From the NCBI GenBank assembly GCA_022769125.1, contig JALEKN010000022.1, positions 1-64,000 on the forward strand: a DNA stretch of 64,000 nt. Direction: 5' to 3'. The notes under the pieces are model-generated. The model was not told the DNA's origin. It searched no databases and was given only the letters and a program-made list of their open reading frames with translations. The translations under genes and the position numbers were made by a program. The stretch is from Agathobacter sp. Lineage in GTDB: Bacteria; Bacillota; Clostridia; Lachnospirales; Lachnospiraceae. Positions within the stretch are counted from its first letter, which is position 1. Each line of letters opens with the position of its first letter. Below are positions 8,503 to 18,216 of the stretch, piece after piece.

Positions 8503-10389
8503 TCATGCCACGCCGGTCTCGTTGATCAGCTTGTCATACATCTGGGACATAACCGAGATTACCTTGGAAGCCATATTGTAAGCATTCTGGAACTTTATCA
8601 GGGCTATTCCTTCCTCGTCTTCATCCACGCCGGATACCGAGGTTCTCAGATTGTTGATGGATGCCTCCAGGCTGGTATAGGTCTTACAGAATACATCAAC
8701 CTCCTGCGTATCCACCGAAACATCCGAAAGCAGTGTCTCCAAAAAAGCTCCTGCGCTGTCTCCGCGGAACATATCCACGTCATCCTGCAGCCCTTTCAGC
8801 TTTGTGATGAGGTCGTACGCCGCGCTTCCGTTTGTCACATCCACGGTGGTCGAAAAGTATCCCGGGTCTAAAAGGGATTTTGCATTTACCTTCATCGTTG
8901 AGCCGGTCATCATGTAATAAGAGCTGCTTGATGATGAAATCGTATATGTGGTCTGTCCATTGGCAAGCTCCGGTTTCCAATCACTCATATCGTATTCGCC
9001 GCCGGTCACGATATTGCTTGCTACGAAAAACGCGCCCATTTTCTCACCGTCCAGAGTCTGTCCGCTCTTTTCGATATCATTGAACATTTCCGCGAAGGTA
9101 CGCAAAAATTCGTTGATCTGTTCCTGGTAATACGGGATTCCCATTCCCTCAACTGCCTGTCCGCAGGCTGCGTCTTTTCCGGTGAGATTCTGCTCCTCAA
9201 CGGCATTTAGTTCCCCGGTCAGATAATATTTGAACTCGATCAGATTGCCGTCTTCATCCGCTACTGCTTCCCAGCCGTCATAAGTGTATGACTTGTTGCC
9301 GACATTGATCTGGCCTCTCGTTGCAATGTCGAGGGAGGCAAGGTTCTTTGCAGAGGCCGGTGTCATGGTGATCGTGCGAACTGTCTCCTGTGCGCCTGTA
9401 TACTGGTTCGTGCGTTGCTCGGTCCCGACACCTGTAATCGTGCCGCTTAATGCTTCATTATTGTTACCATCTCTCATCTGGAAAAGCGCTTTCAATGATC
9501 CGCCGGCAGTGTCTGTCGTCACCGCGAAGTTCATTCCGGTATCGCTCCAGACGATAGAGTACAGTCCGTCAATATCGTTCTGGTTGTTACGGTAATCCTG
9601 TGAAACACAATCCAGTGTGCGGTAATCCGAACCATCTACAAGCACCTGGCCGTTGATCGTCACCGTAAAATTGGTTCCGCCGAGGTTGTCCCCATAGGTA
9701 TTGATGATCTCAACCTCGCGAGTGTCAACCGATGCAATCTTTGAAAGTTCATCCAATAAGTTGGCACGTTCATCCCGAAGTTCATTTGCATAGCCGCCAC
9801 GTACCTCAACGTTGTTGATCTTCTCATTCAGCAGGGCGATCTTCTTGGAGATTGCATTGACGTTCGTTACGGTTGTTTTAATCTCCTCGTTCACGTCTGC
9901 CTGCAGGGTACTGAGGGAATCGGATAATGAATTAAAGTAGGTGCAAAGGTTCTGCGCGGAGTTGATGAACTGATTGCGCACGCTCTTATCCTCTGCGCCT
10001 TCTCCAATCATTCCTTCGAGGTTATTGAACATCCGGTTAAACAAAGTCGTATATCCGGTCTGTGTGTTATCATCTTTGAAATAGCCCTGGATCTGATCCA
10101 GATAGTACAGTTTCGACTCATACAGCCCCAGACTGGAGTTGTTGTTCCAATACCGCGCATCGTAAAACAGGTCTCTTTCCTGCGTGATCTTGGTTGCTGC
10201 CACACCGGTTCCAATGCTTCCGTAGCGTGCTGTCATGCGCAGCGCCTGCGTTGCCTGAAGCGTGGTTGACTGCCGGCTGTAGCCCGGTGTCTGTGCATTC
10301 GATATGTTATTTGCAGTTGTGGATACTGCTGTCTGGAATGCTGACAGCCCACTCGCTGCAATATTCAGTCCCATAAATGTTGAAGGCAT
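8503..10389 (-). CDS. flgK: Flagellar hook-associated protein FlgK (copy 2)
   Basis: MPSTFMGLNIAASGLSAFQTAVSTTANNISNAQTPGYSRQ. Confidence 0.92.
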   Translation of the reverse strand: MPSTFMGLNIAASGLSAFQTAVSTTANNISNAQTPGYSRQSTTLQATQALRMTARYGSIGTGVAATKITQERDLFYDARYWNNNSSLGLYESKLYYLDQIQGYFKDDNTQTGYTTLFNRMFNNLEGMIGEGAEDKSVRNQFINSAQNLCTYFNSLSDSLSTLQADVNEEIKTTVTNVNAISKKIALLNEKINNVEVRGGYANELRDERANLLDELSKIASVDTREVEIINTYGDNLGGTNFTVTINGQVLVDGSDYRTLDCVSQDYRNNQNDIDGLYSIVWSDTGMNFAVTTDTAGGSLKALFQMRDGNNNEALSGTITGVGTEQRTNQYTGAQETVRTITMTPASAKNLASLDIATRGQINVGNKSYTYDGWEAVADEDGNLIEFKYYLTGELNAVEEQNLTGKDAACGQAVEGMGIPYYQEQINEFLRTFAEMFNDIEKSGQTLDGEKMGAFFVASNIVTGGEYDMSDWKPELANGQTTYTISSSSSSYYMMTGSTMKVNAKSLLDPGYFSTTVDVTNGSAAYDLITKLKGLQDDVDMFRGDSAGAFLETLLSDVSVDTQEVDVFCKTYTSLEASINNLRTSVSGVDEDEEGIALIKFQNAYNMASKVISVMSQMYDKLINETGVA

Positions 10390-10489
10390 AAGATCCTCCC
10401 TTCTATCATCCAACTTATTCTTTGCTAGCTGCGCGGCACATTTGTATGTCCGGATACAAATGTGCCGGCAGCTGCCACAGAAGCTGTAG

Positions 10490-12226
10490 CTAGATCAGTC
10501 CGGTGACGATCAGTTCTGTCATCTGGCTGATAACGGTGATGTAGCGGCTGGCTGCGTTGTACGCTGCCTGGTATTTTACCATGTGTGTAAGTTCTTCATC
10601 TGATGATACGCCGCTGACCTGCTGTCTCTGGTTGTCCAATGAAGACACAGTTGTGTCAAGCGTCTGGCTGGAAGAATAGTAGACGTTTCCATCCGTTCCC
10701 AGCTTATCGATCATTTTGTCGTAAAACTCCTCGAAGGTACATGGAGCCTTGTCCGTCGGATCGATGGTCATGGAAGACGCATCCCAGAGATCCTGCAGCT
10801 GATCTGCAAGCGCATAGTTTACGGCGCCATCCTGACGCATCATCGGGAGCTTGGACTCCTCACGCAAAAGTTCTGAGTTGATCTCACATCCGGTAATGCA
10901 ATAGCACTTTGCAGTGTCTGTCGTATCTTCCTCGTTGTATATGTAGTAGGTATTGCCATCCGCTCCGGTTACCTCTGTATATCGGTCAACTCCACGCCTT
11001 GTGAACAGCTCTGCCGGCGGAAGCGCTTTGTCTGCGCCCACTGAGCAGTTTGCCGTATCAAGAATCTTGGTGTTGGCATCAATCACATAGGTGTTGCCAT
11101 TGGCATCTGTTGCGGTAAGTGTTCCTGTTCCAAGATTCAGCGCATCTCCCGCTGAGATATTCGGTGCTAACAAGTCGTTGATTGAGGTTGCAATATAGTG
11201 GAACAAGCGATCCACCTCCGCCTCGGTCTCCATCAGGGTGCAGTCCTCAATTTTGGCGTATGCTTTATCATTTTCCAGATCCGCGTATGTCCCGAAGCCA
11301 TTGCCGCGCTGGTAGAGCAGGGCCTTCAGTGAACCGACATCTGTGTTGTTCTCTGTCGATATGTCGAGCAGGTTCTTATACAGGTATGTGTATTTATCTT
11401 TATCCGGGTCGGAAAGATTTGACCAATACGGCGTGTAAAATCCGGTGGTCTTGTCTTTCTGCAGGTCTAAATGGTTGCAGCCGTAATCTACTACGAATTC
11501 TGCACCTTCCACCTGTACATTTACAAACCCCGTTGCATCCTCGGAATACGTGATATTCACATAACTTGACAGCTCATCCAAAAGCACGTCTCTCTGGTCA
11601 CGTGCGGTCATTGCAGTCTCTATCCCGGCAGATTCAACCTTCTGGATATAAAGGTTCAATTGGTAGATCTGATCACCAATATCGTTGATGTTATTAATTT
11701 TTTGTTTTACCTGATTGTTCAGGTTGTACTGGTAGGATTGTAAATCGGAATAAAGCGCCGAAAAACGTCCGAGAAGTATCTGGCTCTGCTGGATCACAAG
11801 GTTCTGGTTGACCGAATCTGCCGGTGCTTCCGCAAGCTGCTGGAATCCGGTTCTCAGATCCTGCAGGGCGTTCTTAAGTTCCTCGCCATCCAGCTCCTGA
11901 AGCAGATCCTCCACCTGTGTCACTACCTCATAAGTATTGCTGTAAAAGGACTGTCTTCCGTTCTCAAGCCTATACGCTTTATCTAAGAATATATCTCTTG
12001 CGTGTACCACATCTCCGATGGAGACACCAATACCGGATTGTTGCATATTGGTCGAGGTGGACACTTCTTTTAATTTCAAATAGTGTTTGTCGGAGAAAAT
12101 AACCTGCTGGCGAACGTATCCTTTTGTATCCACATTGGACAAGTTGTTCGCAACAACGTTGAGTGCGTTCTGTGAACTCTGTAATCCCGATGTACCTACA
12201 TAAAAACTTCCAAAACCGTTTGCCAT
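10490..12226 (-). CDS. flgK: Flagellar hook-associated protein FlgK (copy 1)
   Basis: GSFYVGTSGLQSSQNALNVVANNLSNVDTKGYVRQQV; C-terminal KYQAAYNAASRYITVISQM. Confidence 0.92.
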   Translation of the reverse strand: MANGFGSFYVGTSGLQSSQNALNVVANNLSNVDTKGYVRQQVIFSDKHYLKLKEVSTSTNMQQSGIGVSIGDVVHARDIFLDKAYRLENGRQSFYSNTYEVVTQVEDLLQELDGEELKNALQDLRTGFQQLAEAPADSVNQNLVIQQSQILLGRFSALYSDLQSYQYNLNNQVKQKINNINDIGDQIYQLNLYIQKVESAGIETAMTARDQRDVLLDELSSYVNITYSEDATGFVNVQVEGAEFVVDYGCNHLDLQKDKTTGFYTPYWSNLSDPDKDKYTYLYKNLLDISTENNTDVGSLKALLYQRGNGFGTYADLENDKAYAKIEDCTLMETEAEVDRLFHYIATSINDLLAPNISAGDALNLGTGTLTATDANGNTYVIDANTKILDTANCSVGADKALPPAELFTRRGVDRYTEVTGADGNTYYIYNEEDTTDTAKCYCITGCEINSELLREESKLPMMRQDGAVNYALADQLQDLWDASSMTIDPTDKAPCTFEEFYDKMIDKLGTDGNVYYSSSQTLDTTVSSLDNQRQQVSGVSSDEELTHMVKYQAAYNAASRYITVISQMTELIVTGLI

Positions 12227-12238
12227 TGCACGTTCTCC

Positions 12239-12751
12239 TTATTGCTTTGCATCAAAACCGCTGCTGCCAAGAAGTGTGCCCGTGTTGTAAGCGTTCTTGT
12301 CATAGTTGGCGGTCTCCGGGGCCTGACGCATGCTTCGAAACAGGGTAATGTCAAACTCCGCAAGCTCCATTGCCTGCTTTAAAAGTGCTTCATTCTGCTT
12401 ATTCAGCTCCTGCACTTGTCCGGCAGCATCAAGTAACCTGTCTCTTGCTTCCCGAAGCTTCGTCTGAATATCCGGCTGACTTGCCAGATAATCAATCAAT
12501 CTGGTCACTGTCATCTTCTCCTCGGTTTTCCCGATGACAGTGGCGATATCTTTTAATACCTGTATCTGTCTGTTTGACAGCGACAGAAGCTCATCGCTTG
12601 ACGTCTGTTCGAGACTTGTAAGCTGCTCAAGTGCCGGAACATCTGCATCAATCAGTATCTGGCGCTTTTTCTCTCCGTACTCGATAAAGCGCCGATACAT
12701 TTGTTCCTCTTCATTTAATACAGTTACAAGTTCTTCTACTAAACTGGCCAC
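12239..12751 (-). CDS. flgN: Flagellar chaperone FlgN
   Basis: FlgN-like coiled coil between flgM and flgK. Confidence 0.8.
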   Translation of the reverse strand: MASLVEELVTVLNEEEQMYRRFIEYGEKKRQILIDADVPALEQLTSLEQTSSDELLSLSNRQIQVLKDIATVIGKTEEKMTVTRLIDYLASQPDIQTKLREARDRLLDAAGQVQELNKQNEALLKQAMELAEFDITLFRSMRQAPETANYDKNAYNTGTLLGSSGFDAKQ

Positions 12752-12765
12752 ACCAAATCCTCACT

Positions 12766-13044
12766 TTACAAAATTGCGTTATACTTCGCTAATAATTTGC
12801 TGGCGAAATCTCCCTCGTCTACCTTATAAGTCCCGTTGTCGACCATCGCCTTGAGCTGTGCAACCTTGTCTTCCCGAACGTCTGAAGCTTCTGATACTGC
12901 ATTCTTCGCGATCTGGTAATCACGTCCGACCTGTGAGATAGATACCTGATCCATCCGGCTTGTGCTCATCTGGGTCCGGTTCGTCTTCGCCATCGTCTGG
13001 GTATTGTAGATCTGCGAAATCTGATTGTATGCATCAATACGCAT
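12766..13044 (-). CDS. flgM: Anti-sigma28 factor FlgM
   Basis: MRIDAYNQISQIYN...VREDKVAQLKAMVDNGTYKVD. Confidence 0.92.
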   Translation of the reverse strand: MRIDAYNQISQIYNTQTMAKTNRTQMSTSRMDQVSISQVGRDYQIAKNAVSEASDVREDKVAQLKAMVDNGTYKVDEGDFASKLLAKYNAIL

Positions 13045-13151
13045 AAACAGCATCTCCTTTCTTCCTTGAAATTATAACTTCTACATTATTTATCGGAGCA
13101 AAAGAATATTTCTTTAGCTCTTTTTTTGTATCTTTTTTGCGTTCAACTTGT

Positions 13152-13178
13152 ATATCGGCAATGTTTTACGATTCTTTA
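13152..13178 (-). promoter_or_regulatory. Sigma28-type promoter of flgM operon
   Basis: TAAA-N15-GCCGATAT on minus strand. Confidence 0.8.
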
Positions 13179-13188
13179 GGGATAATTT

Positions 13189-13674
13189 TTATTTGTTTAG
13201 CAATGCAATGCCGAGATTCAGGTAACCAGCAAACGTTACCCAGAGGGCATAAGGTATCATCAGGTATGCCGCACGTTTATCGATTTTGTAGAAGGCATCA
13301 ATGGTCAGTAGGATCAATGCCCACAAGAACACCAGCCACACAAATGCCCCTATGTAGTTTTTCTGGTTAAAAAACAGGAATGACCAGATAAAGTTAAAAA
13401 ATAGCTGCAACGCATATAGGCGCAATGCCTTTGCTGCAGTCTTGTCGCTATCCCTTCGAAGCCATATCCGGTGGGCTGCGACACCCATCAGCACATACAG
13501 TATCGCCCAGACGACCGGAAACAGCCATTCTGGCGGTGCAAATGGCGGTTGCGCAATAGCTTCAAATTCATCAACTCCCGCCCTCGTAAAAAAAGATGCA
13601 ACCCCTCCTACGAGCAGAGGGATTGCAATAGATACAATTAGTGACCGATTGGGTAATTTTCTGTTTTCACTCAT
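13189..13674 (-). CDS. TspO/MBR family protein
   Basis: FTRAGVDEFEAIAQPPFAPPEWLFPVVWAILYVLMGVAAHRIW. Confidence 0.93.
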   Translation of the reverse strand: MSENRKLPNRSLIVSIAIPLLVGGVASFFTRAGVDEFEAIAQPPFAPPEWLFPVVWAILYVLMGVAAHRIWLRRDSDKTAAKALRLYALQLFFNFIWSFLFFNQKNYIGAFVWLVFLWALILLTIDAFYKIDKRAAYLMIPYALWVTFAGYLNLGIALLNK

Positions 13675-13838
13675 ACAGCAATCTTCCTTCTTTCTAATTT
13701 TGCCCCAGCTGCCGCTATGCATTCCGTTAATTTCCGGATTTTACCAAGGCGAAATTATATCAGCAATACTCTTTACTCTACTGTATGTGTTTTTCTAAAA
13801 ATAATTCTTAATTAAAGCTGCGGGGGGGCCGGCAACTG

Positions 13839-15212
13839 CTATTTCAGCTTCAGGCTGTATACGTACATCTTGCTGCTGTTATCATCTGGCTTGTTTCCAA
13901 CCCAATAAACGCTGCCCTTCGTGTATACCGGCATCACATATGGGTTGAGCTTAGCGGTAGATGAATATTTCTGCTTCTTTGAGATGACGTTACCCTTTCC
14001 GTCCAGAATGATGTAATAGACACCTTCATACTCCCATGTTTTAGAAGAGTACTGCTCAAACAACACAGCGATTGTCCCATTTCCATCTGATACAACCTGC
14101 GTATTGGAAATGATAGATTTGTCTGTATCCGTAAGCCACTTTACTCCGTAGTCCGTTACCTCCTGATCCCCGTTGCCGCCGGATAAGCCGCTTCGTTTTC
14201 CGCTGGTTGTATAAGCGGACGCGCTTCCCAGATCCTTGGTCGGATCGAATATCTGGATGAATACCTGCTGATTCTGCTTTTCAGCTTTCTTGTTCAATGA
14301 CTTTACCGATTGTCCGACAAGGCAGACGGTTGTATCATTTACAGCCGCGACACCGCCCATCCGCGCAAAATTATCATTCACGAGCCACATATTCCACTCA
14401 TCGAGGGCACCTTTCTTTACCCAGAAATGGAAGGAATCGCCCTCATAGTTAAAGGATCCGTCCTTTGCGACATAATTGACAGTGAATGCTCTCGGATAGC
14501 AGTCGCCCTCGCTTGCCAGCACAAAACCGTCCTTGTAAGGGATTGCTCTCTGTGCAAATGAATGGGAATTGTATACATTTCCTACCGAAATCTTTTCCAT
14601 CGTCTGCGTGTTGATTGTAAAAACGGAATTGCTCTGATGACCGTTATACATCTGACGCGCATAATTAACAGTAAGCGTATTACCATTGATTGCAATGTCA
14701 CAGTTGCCCGCATCAAACGGAGTCTGTGTATAAAAGCTGCTGTCATACCATGAGCCGAGGCTTGCACTTCCATTGTCACCGACTGTCTTGAGATGCTTTC
14801 CGTTCTTGTCATACTTAGAAATAAAGATTGTATTCTTATCGGTGTTTTCCGTCTCGTTCGTCTCACCTGTCACAAGGTAATAATTCCCTTTGCTGTCACA
14901 GGTTACTCCGCCAAACAGATCATGCTTTTTCTTGAGCCTGATTGTATTCTTCTGCGCCTTGCCATTCTTCGTTTTGACGATGATAACATTCTTACCGTTG
15001 TCATATGCAAAGCAAAACTGTCCTTTTTCATTGACAAACTGCGATACGTTTGATACCCCATCCCAGTTGGAATATGCACCTGCTGCTGTTATCTCAAGTG
15101 CAATTCCGGTATTTTTTGCTGACACGGCTGCCGCATTGACCGGTGTTGTACCAAGCAGCATAACTACAGACAGCATCGCAGCCACAAGTTTTGTTTTTAT
15201 TTTTGTTTTCAT
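13839..15212 (-). CDS. Secreted protein of unknown function (possible beta-propeller)
   Basis: N-terminal signal peptide, repeated beta-rich segments. Confidence 0.6.
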   Translation of the reverse strand: MKTKIKTKLVAAMLSVVMLLGTTPVNAAAVSAKNTGIALEITAAGAYSNWDGVSNVSQFVNEKGQFCFAYDNGKNVIIVKTKNGKAQKNTIRLKKKHDLFGGVTCDSKGNYYLVTGETNETENTDKNTIFISKYDKNGKHLKTVGDNGSASLGSWYDSSFYTQTPFDAGNCDIAINGNTLTVNYARQMYNGHQSNSVFTINTQTMEKISVGNVYNSHSFAQRAIPYKDGFVLASEGDCYPRAFTVNYVAKDGSFNYEGDSFHFWVKKGALDEWNMWLVNDNFARMGGVAAVNDTTVCLVGQSVKSLNKKAEKQNQQVFIQIFDPTKDLGSASAYTTSGKRSGLSGGNGDQEVTDYGVKWLTDTDKSIISNTQVVSDGNGTIAVLFEQYSSKTWEYEGVYYIILDGKGNVISKKQKYSSTAKLNPYVMPVYTKGSVYWVGNKPDDNSSKMYVYSLKLK

Positions 15213-15333
15213 TTTGTGCTTTCCTCTTTTTCCTTTAGACTCCTGATAAAATCGATGGGTATCTCTCTTGCTTCTAAACTGGCCTCACCATTGTACCCAT
15301 GACCTTCATATGGTTCTCTTCTCCCCGGGCTGG

Positions 15334-16455
15334 CTACATCCGGATCAATTCATATTCCCTGCTTCCGAGGCCAAGTTTCTCCGCGTGCTCGAGTGTCTCT
15401 TTCCAACGGACATTCGGGTTCGAATCCAGGAAATTGTCGCGGTAAAAATGCCAATCCGGCTTTGCAAGGTTGTCAGACAGCTGGGAGTTTGGCATCGGAG
15501 CCGCCTTTTGGCAGGCATCGACACAAGCCTGATCGAGTGCAACCGGATCAAAAGAAGCAAACATTCCGATATTTGGCAGGATTGGGGCATCATTTTCAGC
15601 ATGGCAATCGCAGTTTGGAGATACGTCTACCACAAGACTGATATGGAAGTTTGGTCTTCCATCCAGAACTGCCTTGGAGTATTCCGCAATCTTGCAGCCC
15701 AGAATCTCATTGGCATTGTCGTTCGGATTATGGATCGCATCAAATGAGCATGCACCGATACAGCGTCCACAGCCCTTGCACAATTCCTGATTGATGACGG
15801 CCTTGCCCGTCTCATAGGAAATTGCATCAGAGCCGCATTCTTTTGCGCAGCGCTTGCAGTTTCTGCAGCGGGAAGCCTCTACCACCGGCTTGCCCTGATT
15901 GTGCTGATGCATTTTTCCGGCACGGCTTCCGCAGCCCATGCCGATATTCTTGAGAGCTCCGCCAAATCCGGTCGCTTCATGTCCTTTGAAATGATTCAGG
16001 GAGATAAACACATCCGCATCCATGATGGCACGTCCGATATACGCTTCTTTACAATATTCGCCGCCTTCCACCGGAACAACGATATCATCTGTTCCTCTCA
16101 GTCCGTCACCGATGATCACATGGCACCCGGTTGTCGTCTCATTAAATCCGTTTTCCTGCGCACAGTCAAGATGATCGAGCGCATTTTTTCTTGAGCCCGG
16201 ATACAATGTATTGCAATCGGTAAGGAATGGCTTTCCACCGGCTTCTTTTACTAAGTCCGCAACTGCCTTTGCATAGTTCGGGCGCAGGTAAGCGATATTT
16301 CCAAGCTCACCAAAGTGCATCTTGATTGCGACAAATTTGTTGTCCATATCCATGTCCTGCATGCCTGCTTTACGGCAAAGCTTTTTCAGCTTCTCTGGAA
16401 GTCCTACTCCGTTTCCGGTCCGAAAGTCCGTAAAATATACCTTTGATTTTTCCAT
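15334..16455 (-). CDS. DUF362 family 4Fe-4S protein
   Basis: Two ferredoxin motifs (CRNCKRCAKEC, CKGCGRCIGAC) in a DUF362-type context. Confidence 0.88.
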   Translation of the reverse strand: MEKSKVYFTDFRTGNGVGLPEKLKKLCRKAGMQDMDMDNKFVAIKMHFGELGNIAYLRPNYAKAVADLVKEAGGKPFLTDCNTLYPGSRKNALDHLDCAQENGFNETTTGCHVIIGDGLRGTDDIVVPVEGGEYCKEAYIGRAIMDADVFISLNHFKGHEATGFGGALKNIGMGCGSRAGKMHQHNQGKPVVEASRCRNCKRCAKECGSDAISYETGKAVINQELCKGCGRCIGACSFDAIHNPNDNANEILGCKIAEYSKAVLDGRPNFHISLVVDVSPNCDCHAENDAPILPNIGMFASFDPVALDQACVDACQKAAPMPNSQLSDNLAKPDWHFYRDNFLDSNPNVRWKETLEHAEKLGLGSREYELIRM

Positions 16456-16764
16456 GGGTGTATACTCCTCCATCTTCATTTTTACTTTTGCACTTATTTC
16501 ACTATCTTTACAGAAATCATATACGCATTAAATTTCTGCGTCATTGATCACTTTTTATCATAATTTTACACCAAATAACCGCATCCGACAATCTATGTTT
16601 TTACGGCCACATCATCCATTTTCATATGATCTGGCGAATTACTTGCGTGGCCGTCCAGCGAATTGCTCATGCGTTTGTCCATCTGCACACGTATATAATT
16701 TGCACAAAAGTGTGCTATATGTTTTGTAATTGTTTGACAATTTTAAAATATTTTCATTTTTTTC

Positions 16765-16792
16765 TTGCAATATCTGATTTGCGTGCTATAAT
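16765..16792 (+). promoter_or_regulatory. Strong SigA promoter with extended -10
   Basis: TTGCAA-N16-TATAAT with TGC before the -10. Confidence 0.75.
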
Positions 16793-16798
16793 AAAGAC

Positions 16799-17135
16799 AT
16801 AAACAAGAGAGAGACAAGAAAGACTTTAAGAGAAGGAAGTCACAGAACAACAAAATCAGAAAAGGAGGTAGATTCCACCAGAAACTTAAATGCATTCGTT
16901 TCAAAGTTTTTAAAAGAGGAAAACGTGACAACACACCAAAGAAAACAGAGTTAGTACTAGACCTTATTCATTTAAATATAGTACAACTCCAAATGTCATA
17001 AGAAAAACAGATCAAGTAGATTACGAAGAGACGAACAAGAATGTTACACAAGAATTCATGAAAGAGGTAAGGTCCAATGGACGAAATAGTTTAGAAGGCG
17101 GCATCGGTAAATTGCAACGATGTCGCCTTCTTTTT
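16799..17135 (+). ncRNA. Candidate noncoding RNA, A-rich/U-poor, with an orphan AAAGGAGGT
   Basis: Bounded by the promoter and an intrinsic terminator; no ATG/GTG/TTG ORF longer than a few codons follows the SD-like motif. Confidence 0.5.
17094..17135 (+). terminator. Intrinsic terminator
   Basis: GAAGGCGGCATCG-loop-CGATGTCGCCTTC-TTTTTAT. Confidence 0.85.
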
Positions 17136-17754
17136 ATATGCCATATTTTGTAAGGTCTACACGGCCATCCACAACCTCAATGCCGTCCGCGCGCAGCAGG
17201 GCTTCCTGCGAGTGCATGCCGCCAAATGCGAACGCGCCGGAAAGCTCGCCTTTTGCATTGACCACACGGTAGCAGGGGATCGTGTCAGGGTCCGGGTTGT
17301 GATGCAGGGCATTCCCGACCGCACGCGCCATCTTCTTGTCCCCGGCAAGCTCAGCGATCTGCCCGTATGTCGCGACACGCCCCCGCGGAATCTGCCTGAC
17401 CGCATTGTATATGCGCTTTGAGGGACTGTCCGTCACAAGATCGTAGCTCTCCGCGATCATCCGCTTTATATCCGCATCCGGAATCGTGCCATCGAGAATT
17501 ACCGTATTCCAATGTTCCTTGTTCTGATGATACGCCGGGATCACGGAGGCGAAGGTGCTTCTCCAGAAGTCCCTCCACTCCGGGTTTACCTTCACGTTCA
17601 GATGGATGCAGCCATTCATCTCATACGTCCACAAAAAGGCTTTTTTGCTGCCCTTTACCCGGACAAGCTGCCAATTTGGATCATGAAACGGTGCTTCCTG
17701 ATATGTATCCGGAAATGATAATCCGTAGCTTAGTGCTTCTTCCCTTGTATGCAT
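17134..17754 (-). CDS. MmcQ/YjbR domain fused to MGMT-like (Ada C-terminal) domain
   Basis: YjbR-like N-terminus; C-terminal IPRGRVATYGQIAELAG...IPCYRVVNAKGELSG. Confidence 0.9.
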   Translation of the reverse strand: MHTREEALSYGLSFPDTYQEAPFHDPNWQLVRVKGSKKAFLWTYEMNGCIHLNVKVNPEWRDFWRSTFASVIPAYHQNKEHWNTVILDGTIPDADIKRMIAESYDLVTDSPSKRIYNAVRQIPRGRVATYGQIAELAGDKKMARAVGNALHHNPDPDTIPCYRVVNAKGELSGAFAFGGMHSQEALLRADGIEVVDGRVDLTKYGI

Positions 17755-17755
17755 A

Positions 17756-18112
17756 TTACTTCAAGGATGCTCCACAATTTTTACAGTAGTTGTCGTCGCT
17801 GACCTGCTTTTCCCCGCAGTTCGGGCAGATGGTTGCACCCTGGAGGGTAAGAAGTTCATCTTTCAGTGTCTCAAGCTCTGTCTGCGCCTCCGCAATACTT
17901 GCAAAGTACTCCTTCTCTGCCGCATCCTCATCATCCTTATGTGCCTCATAGTATTGACGTCCAAGTGCCTCATACTGCTTTGCGAGGAAATCCTCCTTGG
18001 TGCGGATGTCCATCTTGATCTTCGCGGTATCTGATACCTCTTTTGCTTTCGCGCTGATGTCCTTTCCCGCACTTACAATGTCTGATTTGATTTTTCCAAA
18101 ATCGATACTCAT
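17756..18112 (-). CDS. Coiled-coil protein with C-terminal zinc ribbon
   Basis: CPNCGEKQVSDDNYCKNCGASLK. Confidence 0.75.
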   Translation of the reverse strand: MSIDFGKIKSDIVSAGKDISAKAKEVSDTAKIKMDIRTKEDFLAKQYEALGRQYYEAHKDDEDAAEKEYFASIAEAQTELETLKDELLTLQGATICPNCGEKQVSDDNYCKNCGASLK

Positions 18113-18216
18113 GTTAATTCCTCCTTAAAAACAGGTTAGGGAGACTCCCGCAAGAGGCTCCCTGTGTCTGCATGTCTTTATTTCAACGAGTTGTCCGCCC
18201 GCCGATGTTTTTTATC

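Noticed and set aside
16743-16934. Minus-strand 63-aa ORF
   Set aside because: Covers the plus-strand promoter; hydrophobic low-complexity translation of A-rich sequence.
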